From contig CAZCOG010000019.1 in the NCBI GenBank assembly GCA_964500445.1, positions 1 to 64,000 of the forward strand: DNA of 64,000 nucleotides, written 5' to 3'. A program made the translations under genes and the position numbers. Source of the DNA: Persicitalea sp964500445. Lineage in GTDB: Bacteria > Bacteroidota > Bacteroidia > Cytophagales > Spirosomataceae. Positions 16,488 through 24,288 of the stretch are shown here, piece after piece (positions within the stretch are counted from its first letter, which is position 1; every line of letters begins with the position of its first letter). The notes beneath the pieces are model-generated. The model was given only the letters and a program-made list of their open reading frames with translations. It searched no databases and had not been told where the DNA came from.

Positions 16488-16783
16488 CATTGAAAATAAG
16501 TGAAATATAAATGCTTTGTCGCAGCCTTGCCTGATTCTGCCAGGTCCTACCGAGGGGTACTTTGCCGTCAGCAGCGCGATAGCTGTTCTCTGGTCGGCCC
16601 TATCGGGTTGCAGCGTAAATTACACGCTTCCCGAACGTCTGACGCTGCGTACGGCCTGAAAGCTGAGCCGTCGGGATCGCTTATCCCTAGGATCAAAACG
16701 GCGTGCAAGATTTTTGAAAAATGACTAGATTTGTCGGCGTCGAAAGAGGGCGCTCATCAGTAGTCATTCCAGGTGCCGCCGGT

Positions 16784-17821
16784 ATGATCAAAACACGCTA
16801 TTCCGATCAGGATAATTTTCTGCAGGCCTTGATAATTCCAGTGTACATTGGCGTGCTGAACACGATTTTGCTCAAAAGTACTTATTGGCAGCATTGGCGG
16901 GTCTTTCTGGTTGCCACCCTGATTTCCACCGGAATCTCATTTGCAACCTGGCTGGCCAATAATGCGGCGGGGTTGTACATCAACCGGAAATTTCCTCACA
17001 TCCGACAGATCCTGATCAAACTCCTGTCGTTGTTTCTCTGGTGTCTGGTCTCGGGCACCCTGGCGGTTACGCTGATTTATGGCTGCTACGTCTGGGCAGG
17101 TGAGCAGCTGGGGTTGCCCATTCAGCCCGGGGGATTGGGCTGGGCTCTGCTGTTTGAGGTGTTGGTCGTGTTACTGGTGATTTCGGTTTACGAAGGCATC
17201 CGAAGCTTTGAGCGGTGGGAACGTACCCTTCGGGAAACCGAACAACTCAAAAAAGCAAACCTACAGAGCCAGCTTGAAGGTTTGAAAAGCCAGATCAATC
17301 CGCATTTCCTCTTCAACAGTCTCAACACGCTCTCTTCACTTATTGAAGAGGATGCCCGGCAGGCTGAGCAATTTGTGGAAGAAATTGCGAGTGTGTACCG
17401 TTACCTGCTGCGCGCCAACGAAATGCAGATGGCTACGTTGGGCAGCGAACTCGCATTTGTGCATTCTTACTTCCATCTGCTCCGCACGCGCTATGGCACC
17501 AACATTCATCTTGATCAGGTGGTCGATTCCCGCTACAACAATCACCTGATTCCACCCCTTACGCTACAGCTGTTACTTGAAAATGCGGTCAAACATAACG
17601 TCGTGCTGCCAGGACAGCCGCTGTACATTCATATTGAGACGAATACGGACGGGCTATTGATGATCCGAAACAACCTGCAACGGAAAAACACCCGCGTCGC
17701 ATCGAACCAGGTAGGGCTGGCCACGATTGCCACGCAGTACCGGCTGCTGGGCGGGGGCACTATGCAGGTAGATGAGGACGATCGGTTTTTCACCGTGACC
17801 GTCCCGCTGCTGCTACCCTGA
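16784..17821 (+). CDS. LytS/YehU-type sensor histidine kinase
   Basis: 345 residues from ATG 16784; a longer reading from 16721 adds an unlikely 21-residue extension. Four hydrophobic spans fill residues ~10-145, followed by a short coiled coil and the His_kinase (PF06580) box INPHFLFNSLNTL with His174. The ATP-binding part has LTLQLLLENAVKHN (N-box) and a short C-terminal domain. Such kinases normally phosphorylate LytTR response regulators, but none is encoded in this window. It has no large periplasmic domain, so it may sense within the membrane. The related kinase at 18738 and the cupin gene between them suggest a small gene group. Confidence 0.9.
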   Translation: MIKTRYSDQDNFLQALIIPVYIGVLNTILLKSTYWQHWRVFLVATLISTGISFATWLANNAAGLYINRKFPHIRQILIKLLSLFLWCLVSGTLAVTLIYGCYVWAGEQLGLPIQPGGLGWALLFEVLVVLLVISVYEGIRSFERWERTLRETEQLKKANLQSQLEGLKSQINPHFLFNSLNTLSSLIEEDARQAEQFVEEIASVYRYLLRANEMQMATLGSELAFVHSYFHLLRTRYGTNIHLDQVVDSRYNNHLIPPLTLQLLLENAVKHNVVLPGQPLYIHIETNTDGLLMIRNNLQRKNTRVASNQVGLATIATQYRLLGGGTMQVDEDDRFFTVTVPLLLP

Positions 17822-17943
17822 TGCCAGCTGTTCGCTGGTTGCCGCTTCAACTCCGACTTCTTCCGTTTCATAGAATTTGGGCTTGATACACAGTACCTGG
17901 CTCCTGAATTTTGGCGTGATCAAGAAACCAAAATAGTAAAATC

Positions 17944-18522
17944 ATGAGCGTAATGAACATTACCTTTCCCCACCGGATCGATAACGGCCACGGAGAAACG
18001 TTGGTCTTTCAGGAGGTTATCCACAAGCCGGATGGCGATTGGGTACAGGCCGAAAATTTTGTGGCTCCGGGCAGCGGGCCTCCCATGCACATTCACTGGC
18101 AGCAGGATGAAAACCTGACGGTCGTCCGTGGTAAAATGGGATATCAGATTATGGGACAGACCGAGCAATTTGCCGGGGAGGGTGAAACCGTCTGCTTCAA
18201 AAGCGGAGTGGCCCATCGTTTCTGGAACGCAGGGGAGGAAACGCTGCACTGCACAGGCTGGGCTAATCCGGCCCATAGTATCGTATTTTTCCTTTCAGCC
18301 ATTTTTGCGGCCCAGGCAAAATCGGCTAAGGCCCGACCGGAAACCTTCGATGCCGCCTATCTGCTGACCCGTTACGCCAGCGAGTATGACATGGTGGAGA
18401 TTCCGCTTTTTGTGCGCAGAGTAGTTATGCCTGTGATCTACCAGATTGGGCGACTACTGGGCAAGTACCGACATTTCGAGGGCGCACCCGAACCGTTGAA
18501 AAAGGCCGTTTTGACCCGGTAA
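17944..18522 (+). CDS. Cupin-domain protein
   Basis: 192 residues. The first ~110 form a single cupin: motif 1 is PPMHIHWQQDENLTVVRGKM (two His plus Glu as likely metal ligands) and motif 2 is around FKSGVAHRFWNAG. The last 80 residues have two hydrophobic, probably helical, stretches (SIVFFLSAIFAAQ and EIPLFVRRVVMPVIYQIG) that may associate with membrane. Cupins can be metal-dependent enzymes, isomerases or ligand-binding domains; the sequence does not decide. It sits between two LytS-type kinase genes on the same strand, 122 bp and 215 bp away. Confidence 0.8.
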   Translation: MSVMNITFPHRIDNGHGETLVFQEVIHKPDGDWVQAENFVAPGSGPPMHIHWQQDENLTVVRGKMGYQIMGQTEQFAGEGETVCFKSGVAHRFWNAGEETLHCTGWANPAHSIVFFLSAIFAAQAKSAKARPETFDAAYLLTRYASEYDMVEIPLFVRRVVMPVIYQIGRLLGKYRHFEGAPEPLKKAVLTR

Positions 18523-18737
18523 TACGGCCCATTTCGACAGAGAAGTTACAGTAGCCGACTCGGCCGATTTCTGCTACCTGACCAGTAAATTTCACTGAAC
18601 TCTTTACTGTGGATTTTACGCGATTACCCGTTCAGGAGCGCCGGACAAGAAGTACCGCGTACTGACCTGAAAAAGCGTGTGGGGGGAGAAATTTGTATCG
18701 GTAAAAAAATTATAGTACTTCCGTATTAAATCGCTCA

Positions 18738-19793
18738 GTGAATCACCAGCAAACTACCGATATTTCGGGTGAGAGCCACCTCACCAACGATAAATGGGCG
18801 CGTATCATCGGCATTCCCCTGGCGGTACTGCCGTTTGTCATTTACTACGCCGAGGAATACGGGTACGACTGGCGGTTAGCCCTCATGACATTTGGCTGGG
18901 GGATGATTTCTACGGCCATAACCTGGCAGCTGCTGCGGTGGTGGGTGTTCCGGGTGCGGGCAATATATACCGAGAAAGCCCAAACCCGTCGGCGCGTTCT
19001 GTTGACGTTCGGCGGCTACTGCCTGGCGATCCTGCTCGTGCAACCCGCCGAGACCTGGGGCCTGAGCCAGGTCGATCTGACAGGTCTGATCACGCCCCCG
19101 GAGTTCCCCCGCGTGTACCTGACGCACATCGGCATGGCGCTGTCGTTCGCCATCGTGGTGGGCGGATACTACGAAGTCACCTACTACCTGCACCTTTACC
19201 GGCTGGCAGTCATGGATGCTGAAGCCCTACAGAAAGCGGGCCTTCAGCATCAGGTCGATAGTCTGAAAAATCAGGTAAACCCGCATTTTTTATTCAATAG
19301 CCTCAATTCCCTTACGGCCCTGATCAGTGAAGATCGTCGCAAAGCGGTCGAGTTTCTCGACGAACTGGCTACCGTATACAGGTATCTGCTCCAAAGCAAC
19401 CGCAGCAAACTGGTCCCTTTGTCCACAGAGCTGGATTTTATTAGGTCATACGGCTTTCTTTTACAGACGCGCTACGGGGAAGCGCTCGACTGGCAGCTAC
19501 GGGTGGATGGCGAAACGGTAGAGCGCTACCTGCCACCGCTAACTCTTCAGATTCTGGTGGAGAATGCCATCCGCCATAACATTATCGAAGCCGAGCGCCC
19601 TCTTCATATCCGAATCGTGGTAGCCGGGAATGAGCTGACCGTGGTCAATACCATCCAAAGGAAGCTCCGCCGGGTTGATACCCGGTCAGTCGGGCTGACC
19701 CGCCTCACTACCCAATTTCGTACGCTGGGATTTCCGTCACCGCGCATCACCGACGACGGTCAGGAATTTAGTATTCATATCGCCCTGGTTTGA
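18738..19793 (+). CDS. LytS/YehU-type sensor histidine kinase
   Basis: 351 residues from GTG 18738; no better ATG lies upstream. Four membrane spans occupy residues ~22-150, followed by the dimer/His region VNPHFLFNSLNSL with His183, the N-box LTLQILVENAIRHN, and a short ATP lid. It is clearly paralogous to the kinase at 16784. No LytTR-type regulator is next to it. The downstream gene is on the opposite strand, so this kinase gene ends the local transcription unit. Confidence 0.9.
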   Translation: MNHQQTTDISGESHLTNDKWARIIGIPLAVLPFVIYYAEEYGYDWRLALMTFGWGMISTAITWQLLRWWVFRVRAIYTEKAQTRRRVLLTFGGYCLAILLVQPAETWGLSQVDLTGLITPPEFPRVYLTHIGMALSFAIVVGGYYEVTYYLHLYRLAVMDAEALQKAGLQHQVDSLKNQVNPHFLFNSLNSLTALISEDRRKAVEFLDELATVYRYLLQSNRSKLVPLSTELDFIRSYGFLLQTRYGEALDWQLRVDGETVERYLPPLTLQILVENAIRHNIIEAERPLHIRIVVAGNELTVVNTIQRKLRRVDTRSVGLTRLTTQFRTLGFPSPRITDDGQEFSIHIALV

Positions 19794-19813
19794 ATTAGTC
19801 GGTAGTTTGTTTC

Positions 19814-20182
19814 TTACTCTTCCCCAATTTCTGAACCTCCCCTTTGCGCCCGAAGTACATCGGCCAGTTTGGCCGGCGCTACTTCGCAGTAAGCCGCCGC
19901 GAGCGCATCCGCCAGCATTTCTTCGGGTACCTGTGTCAGATCGATCTGCGTCCAGCCCTGTTTGCCCCATTTATTAGGTACGGGGTAGATGATCGTCGGG
20001 TCATAGATCGAGAAAAGATCCTGATTCTGCGCCGACAGCTTGATGGTAGCCCGCTGCTCAGGCGCATTCAGGGTAGCAAAGATCTTTTTCCTTACCCGAA
20101 ACGATGTTTTATCAAAGTGGGGCTGTTCCGTGGTTTCGGGGAACGTGAGGGCTATTTGACGAACGTGGTCGGGGGTAGGCAT
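19814..20182 (-). CDS. MmcQ/YjbR family protein
   Basis: 122 residues, full length for the family. The N-terminus has the typical ALTFPETTEQPHF segment, then SFRVRKKIFATL, and near the C-terminus a segment ending in the usual helix with Tyr-Cys (AAAYCEVAPAKL). The fold is related to the CyaY-like/DNA-binding YjbR proteins; the cellular role is unclear. It converges with the kinase at 18738 (20 bp apart) and is divergent from the AAA ATPase gene. Confidence 0.85.
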   Translation of the reverse strand: MPTPDHVRQIALTFPETTEQPHFDKTSFRVRKKIFATLNAPEQRATIKLSAQNQDLFSIYDPTIIYPVPNKWGKQGWTQIDLTQVPEEMLADALAAAYCEVAPAKLADVLRAQRGGSEIGEE

Positions 20183-20197
20183 GAGTTATCGATTTAT

Positions 20198-20243
20198 ATG
20201 ATCCCTGCAAATCTAGAATTGAATTTTAAATTCACAGGGATCA
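20198..20243. repeat. Inverted repeat upstream of the YjbR-family gene
   Basis: Perfect 10-bp arms (20198-20207 and 20234-20243) with a 26-nt AT-rich spacer that itself contains GAATT/AATTC symmetry. It lies 16-61 bp upstream of the minus-strand start at 20182, so an operator or an mRNA leader hairpin is possible. Confidence 0.5.
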
Positions 20244-20370
20244 TCACCTTTCAAAATGCTTGTACTGGTATTATTGGATATAAACGCCCGACAGCGTCTA
20301 AATCCCGTACGCCGAAGATCACGGAGGCCGACCACTGACTCTCTTCTCACTCTATTGTACTAATTGTATT

Positions 20371-20399
20371 TTTTGGAAAACATAATTCACGTATTTTTG
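20371..20399 (+). promoter_or_regulatory. Candidate Bacteroidota promoter for the AAA ATPase gene
   Basis: TTTTG at 20371-20375 and an exact TATTTTTG (TAnnTTTG) at 20392-20399, 16 bp apart, about 50 bp before the ATG at 20449. The spacing is slightly shorter than usual. Confidence 0.5.
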
Positions 20400-20448
20400 T
20401 ATTCTTCAAAATACACTTTAACTGTTTTTCGTAAGTTCTGAATTATCA

Positions 20449-21645
20449 ATGTACACCTTCTTCACAAGGTACCTTCCCAAACTTCAACGTACCGCTACGG
20501 AATTTGTCCGGGAGAAAATCCATGAAATCGATTGGAAAGCTAACCGACTCATTGGCATCAAAGGCGCACGGGGTGCAGGCAAAACCACGTTGCTACTACA
20601 ATACCTCAAACTGAACCCTGTTCCAACAGGTCAGGCGCTGTACGTCAGTCTGGATGATCTTTATTTCAGCGTGCACCGTCTCTACGATTTAGGAACGGAG
20701 TTTGTGCAAAAAGGCGGAAAGCTGCTCATGCTCGATGAAGTACACCGCTACGCCAACTGGTCGCAGGAAATAAAAAATTTGTACGACGACCACCCGGATT
20801 TGCGCATCGTTTTTACGGGTTCGTCCATCATGCACCTGGAACGCAGCAAGGGCGACCTGAGTCGCCGGGCGGTGATGTACACGCTGCACGGACTTTCGTT
20901 TCGGGAGTTTATGCAGATTCAGGGTATTGCATCCTGGCCCAGGGTAGCGTTAGACGATTTACTGGCTCATCATACCGAACTTGCTACCAAGCTGACCGCC
21001 GAAGTGAAGCCGCTGGCGCACCTGGGTAATTACTGGAAGTATGGCTACTACCCTTATTTTCTGGAAAACACGGCCGTGTATAGCCAAAAACTAACCGAAA
21101 CCATTCGGCTCAGTCTGGAACTGGACCTACCTGCCGTATACGGCGTTAGCTACGCCACGGTAGACAAGATCAAGCAATTATTGGTAGTATTGGCCGAGAG
21201 TGCGCCTTGCAAGCCCAACATTAGTAAACTCAGCGAACTGCTGCAGGCGACCCGTGGTTCGGTGGTAGAGTACCTGCACTACCTCGAAGAATTGGGCGTA
21301 TTGAACCTGCTGCACCGCGATAGCTTCGGCATTACCCGTCTTCAGAAGCCGGATAAGGTCTACCTTAGCCATCCCAACCTGCAGTACGCACTCTATCTGA
21401 ATCAACCAGACAAAGGTACCCTCCGCGAGAGTTTCCTGTTGAGTCAGGTTCTGCCCCACTACCAGGCTGAATATACCGATCGGGGCGATTTTCGGCTTGA
21501 CCGTCGGATCACGCTTGAGGTGGGAGGTGCCAACAAAAGTCGCCGCCAGGTCGCCGGGATCGACGACGCTTACGTAGCCGCCGATAACATTGAGATCGGC
21601 TACGGACAAAAGGTACCGTTATGGATGTTTGGGTTGTTGTACTGA
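20449..21645 (+). CDS. AAA-family ATPase with DUF4143 C-terminal domain
   Basis: 398 residues. The Walker A motif is GARGAGKTTL (about 39-48) and Walker B is LLMLDEVHRY (about 93-102), followed by the FTGSS sensor segment, typical of the AAA_14 group. The C-terminal ~200 residues correspond to DUF4143, a winged-helix plus nuclease-like fold domain (YLHYLEELGVLNLL is the winged-helix part). Proteins of this type are common and highly variable in bacterial genomes; defence or toxin-related roles have been proposed but not proven. It has its own candidate promoter and stands alone before the permease array. Confidence 0.9.
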   Translation: MYTFFTRYLPKLQRTATEFVREKIHEIDWKANRLIGIKGARGAGKTTLLLQYLKLNPVPTGQALYVSLDDLYFSVHRLYDLGTEFVQKGGKLLMLDEVHRYANWSQEIKNLYDDHPDLRIVFTGSSIMHLERSKGDLSRRAVMYTLHGLSFREFMQIQGIASWPRVALDDLLAHHTELATKLTAEVKPLAHLGNYWKYGYYPYFLENTAVYSQKLTETIRLSLELDLPAVYGVSYATVDKIKQLLVVLAESAPCKPNISKLSELLQATRGSVVEYLHYLEELGVLNLLHRDSFGITRLQKPDKVYLSHPNLQYALYLNQPDKGTLRESFLLSQVLPHYQAEYTDRGDFRLDRRITLEVGGANKSRRQVAGIDDAYVAADNIEIGYGQKVPLWMFGLLY

Positions 21646-21778
21646 AAAAGGGGAGACAGCGAGTACTTTTCCCGAACTAGTACCGTATCGACCCTATCTT
21701 CCTCAGCGTCCATCGCTACAAAAAACTCTTCCGGCTTACTAACGAGCTGCATGATGACGGTTATTTCCCTATACTACC

Positions 21779-24151
21779 TCATTCGCTTCGCAGCGACTCC
21801 ACCGGATTCATCAGGGCCGCCCGCACGCTCTGAAAACTCACCGTCAGCAGGGCAATCCCCACCGCCAGCACACCGGCCAGCCCGAAAATAGCCCACGACA
21901 ACTCGATGCGGTAGGCGAAGGTACTCAGCCATTGGTCAGCGGCCCACCAGGCCAGCGGCGAAACGACCACTAGCGCGATAAGCACCAACCGCACAAAATC
22001 GGTAGACAGGAGCCGGACGATGCCGAGTACCGACGCGCCCAGTACTTTGCGGACGCCGATTTCCCGGGTGCGCTGCTCGGCGGTGAAGGCGGTGAGTCCG
22101 AACAGGCCCAGGCACGAAATCACGATAGCCAGGATACCGAAGTAGTTGACCAGGGTACCTACCTGCTGTTCGGATTGGTACAATTGCTCGTAGGCTTCCT
22201 CCACAAAGTGGTAGTTGAATGGATAGCTGGGATTCAATTTCCTGTTGATTTGTTCCAGTGAGGCGAGGGCCGAAGGTACCTGTCCGGCGCGGGTTTTCAC
22301 CAGCAGGTAGCGGGTGTTTTCGGGATAGAAGGAAATCACCAGCGGTGCAATGGTCTGGTGCATCGAATTAAGGTGGAAATCTTTCATCAGGCCCACCACG
22401 CGCCCTTTGCCCCGGTTGAAGGTAATTTCCTGACCCACCGGATCGCTCATTCCCATGAGTTTGGCGGCAGTTTCGTTGATGAGGTAGTTCGCCGAATCCG
22501 CCGGACTATTGGCCCTGAAATCACGTCCGGCCATCAATTCGATGTTCATGGTGCGAATAAAATCGCTGCTGACGTTCATGGTCGATACTTCCACTAGTCG
22601 TTTTGGCTCCTTGCCCGGCCAGCTCAGGTCAGTCGTGCTGTTGCGTACATTGACGGGAAGCTGGCTCGTCAGGGTGGCCGACGCAACGGCGGGTTGGCGC
22701 AGGGTTTCCTGCCGCAACAGGTCACTTTTTTCAAACTGCTCGAAGGTACCTTCCAGCGGAATGTACAGGACATTCTCGCGATCCAGGCCGAGGTGCGTGG
22801 TTCGTAAATAGCGCATTTGCGAGCCGACAGTCAGCATGCCCACGATCAGAAAAACAGAAAGTGAGAATTGAAATACGACCAGCGATCGCCGGAATAGGGC
22901 CGGACCCGTACCTACCCTGGTGAAGCCCTTTAAAATACGAATGGGCCGCAAGGCCGACAAAAATAAGGCAGGGTAGCTGCCCGACAGCAAGCCCGTAATC
23001 AGCACCAGCCCAACTACCAGCAACCAGAGTGAAGGATTGGTGAGATCAAGGGCTATATGTTTATCGAACAAGATGTTGAAGGTAGGAAGAGCAGACCAAA
23101 CCATGGTCAAAGCCAGCAGCGCGGCCAGCAAACTCATCAGCATCGACTCGCCCAAAAACTGCCCAATCAGCGACGCCCGGCCTGCCCCCATCACCTTCCT
23201 GACGCCAACTTCCCGCGCCCGGACCGACGACCGCGCCGTGGCCAGATTCATGAAATTGACACAGGCGATGAGTAGGATGAACAACGCCACAACCGAGAAA
23301 ATACGCACGTACTCGATGCGTCCGCCCGCTACTTTGCCGTCTTTATAGTCGGCGTACAAGTGCATTTCTGTCATCGGGTGCAGCACGGGTACCTCGCCAT
23401 TGTCGAACTTGGCATACCGCCGGAAGATGTCCTTCATGCTGGCGGCCGCGTGGTCGGCGGTGGCGGTGGGCAAAAGCCGCGCGTACATAATCACCGAATT
23501 CCAGCCCCATTCACTCATGTAGGGTTGCTCGATATTCTTGAAATTAGCCAGCCAGTCGAATTGCAGCGTCGAGTTGGCGGGTAGATCGTCAAGCACCGCC
23601 CCGACCGTATAGATTTTATCGTCGTCGAGTTGCAGGGTTTTTCCCAAAGCCGACTGGTTGGGAAAGTACTTTTCGGCGAGTTTGCGCGTGATAATAATCT
23701 GGTCGGGTTGAGCCAGGGCTACTTTTGGGTCGCCCGAGAGCGCGGGTAAAGGAAATACCTCAAAAAACTCCGTCGAAACGAAGATACCCTGTTCCTTGGC
23801 CGCATTTTCCGCGCCCACCGCACCAATAGCCTTCACCAGCCTTTCGCTGCCCCCGTTTGTTTTTGTGACTGCCGCCACGTCCGGGATGTCGCGGGCGATG
23901 GCATCCTGCAAAGGGCCAGGTACGTACTGCGCCGTTTCTACCGCGCCGCCGTTGAAGGCGTAGTTGACGCGAATGTTGTACACTTCCTCCACGCCCGGCA
24001 CAAAGCGGTCATAGCTGATTTCGTCGCGTACCCACAGCCCGATCATCAGCGCACAGGCCATGCCCAGCGATAAACCAAAGATATTGATTCCCGCAAAGAG
24101 CCGCTGTTTGAGCAGGTTGCGGAGGGCGATTTTGAAATAGCTGGTGAGCAT
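21779..24151 (-). CDS. FtsX/MacB-type ABC transporter permease
   Basis: 790 residues. One N-terminal span (about 20-42), a periplasmic MacB_PCD-like domain, three spans near 285-400, then a second copy of the same layout ending in three spans: two fused permease halves. Each half carries an FtsX coupling segment (REVGVRKVMGA and REIGVRKVLGAS). It ends in NPVESLRSE, a tail shared by its four paralogues here. Such permeases work with a separate LolD/MacB-like ATPase on peptides, lipoproteins or envelope stress substrates. No ATPase gene is nearby. Downstream-most of five tandem minus-strand copies. Confidence 0.9.
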   Translation of the reverse strand: MLTSYFKIALRNLLKQRLFAGINIFGLSLGMACALMIGLWVRDEISYDRFVPGVEEVYNIRVNYAFNGGAVETAQYVPGPLQDAIARDIPDVAAVTKTNGGSERLVKAIGAVGAENAAKEQGIFVSTEFFEVFPLPALSGDPKVALAQPDQIIITRKLAEKYFPNQSALGKTLQLDDDKIYTVGAVLDDLPANSTLQFDWLANFKNIEQPYMSEWGWNSVIMYARLLPTATADHAAASMKDIFRRYAKFDNGEVPVLHPMTEMHLYADYKDGKVAGGRIEYVRIFSVVALFILLIACVNFMNLATARSSVRAREVGVRKVMGAGRASLIGQFLGESMLMSLLAALLALTMVWSALPTFNILFDKHIALDLTNPSLWLLVVGLVLITGLLSGSYPALFLSALRPIRILKGFTRVGTGPALFRRSLVVFQFSLSVFLIVGMLTVGSQMRYLRTTHLGLDRENVLYIPLEGTFEQFEKSDLLRQETLRQPAVASATLTSQLPVNVRNSTTDLSWPGKEPKRLVEVSTMNVSSDFIRTMNIELMAGRDFRANSPADSANYLINETAAKLMGMSDPVGQEITFNRGKGRVVGLMKDFHLNSMHQTIAPLVISFYPENTRYLLVKTRAGQVPSALASLEQINRKLNPSYPFNYHFVEEAYEQLYQSEQQVGTLVNYFGILAIVISCLGLFGLTAFTAEQRTREIGVRKVLGASVLGIVRLLSTDFVRLVLIALVVVSPLAWWAADQWLSTFAYRIELSWAIFGLAGVLAVGIALLTVSFQSVRAALMNPVESLRSE

Positions 24152-24268
24152 GGTTTAGTTTTAAGAGGGTTAAAGGTGAATGGTAAAAAGGTCAACGATA
24201 CATGCCTGAAAGCGCACGGATGAATAACCGTTAACCTTTGATTATTAATCTATCCGAATTCTGGTGGT

Positions 24269-24288
24269 GTCAGGTGTTTCCACCTGAC
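24269..24288. repeat. Perfect hairpin directly after a permease stop
   Basis: 8-bp stem (24269-24276 with 24281-24288) and a 4-nt loop, immediately adjacent to the permease gene ending at 24289. No T-run follows on the minus strand, so it may be an RNA-stabilising or rho-related 3' end. The rest of this 137-bp gap has GGTTAAAGG/AACCTTTG short-word repeats. Confidence 0.5.

Larger units (their letters stand above)
16380..16783. other. 404-bp divergent intergenic region
   Basis: It carries the minus-strand promoter and GTAAA repeats (listed separately) at its left end. A plus-strand frame at 16500-16724 has no recognisable protein character and is not called. An isolated TAGATTTG (16726-16733) is a possible -7 box for the kinase gene at 16784, but no upstream partner is seen at the usual distance. 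Confidence 0.5.

Noticed and set aside
16500..16724. Open frame of 74 codons in the divergent gap before the first LytS kinase
   Set aside because: No signal, domain, or coding-like composition, and it overlaps the kinase reading by a few bases; probably non-coding.
19844..20338. Long plus-strand frame over the YjbR-family gene
   Set aside because: Antisense shadow of a clearly recognisable family on the minus strand.
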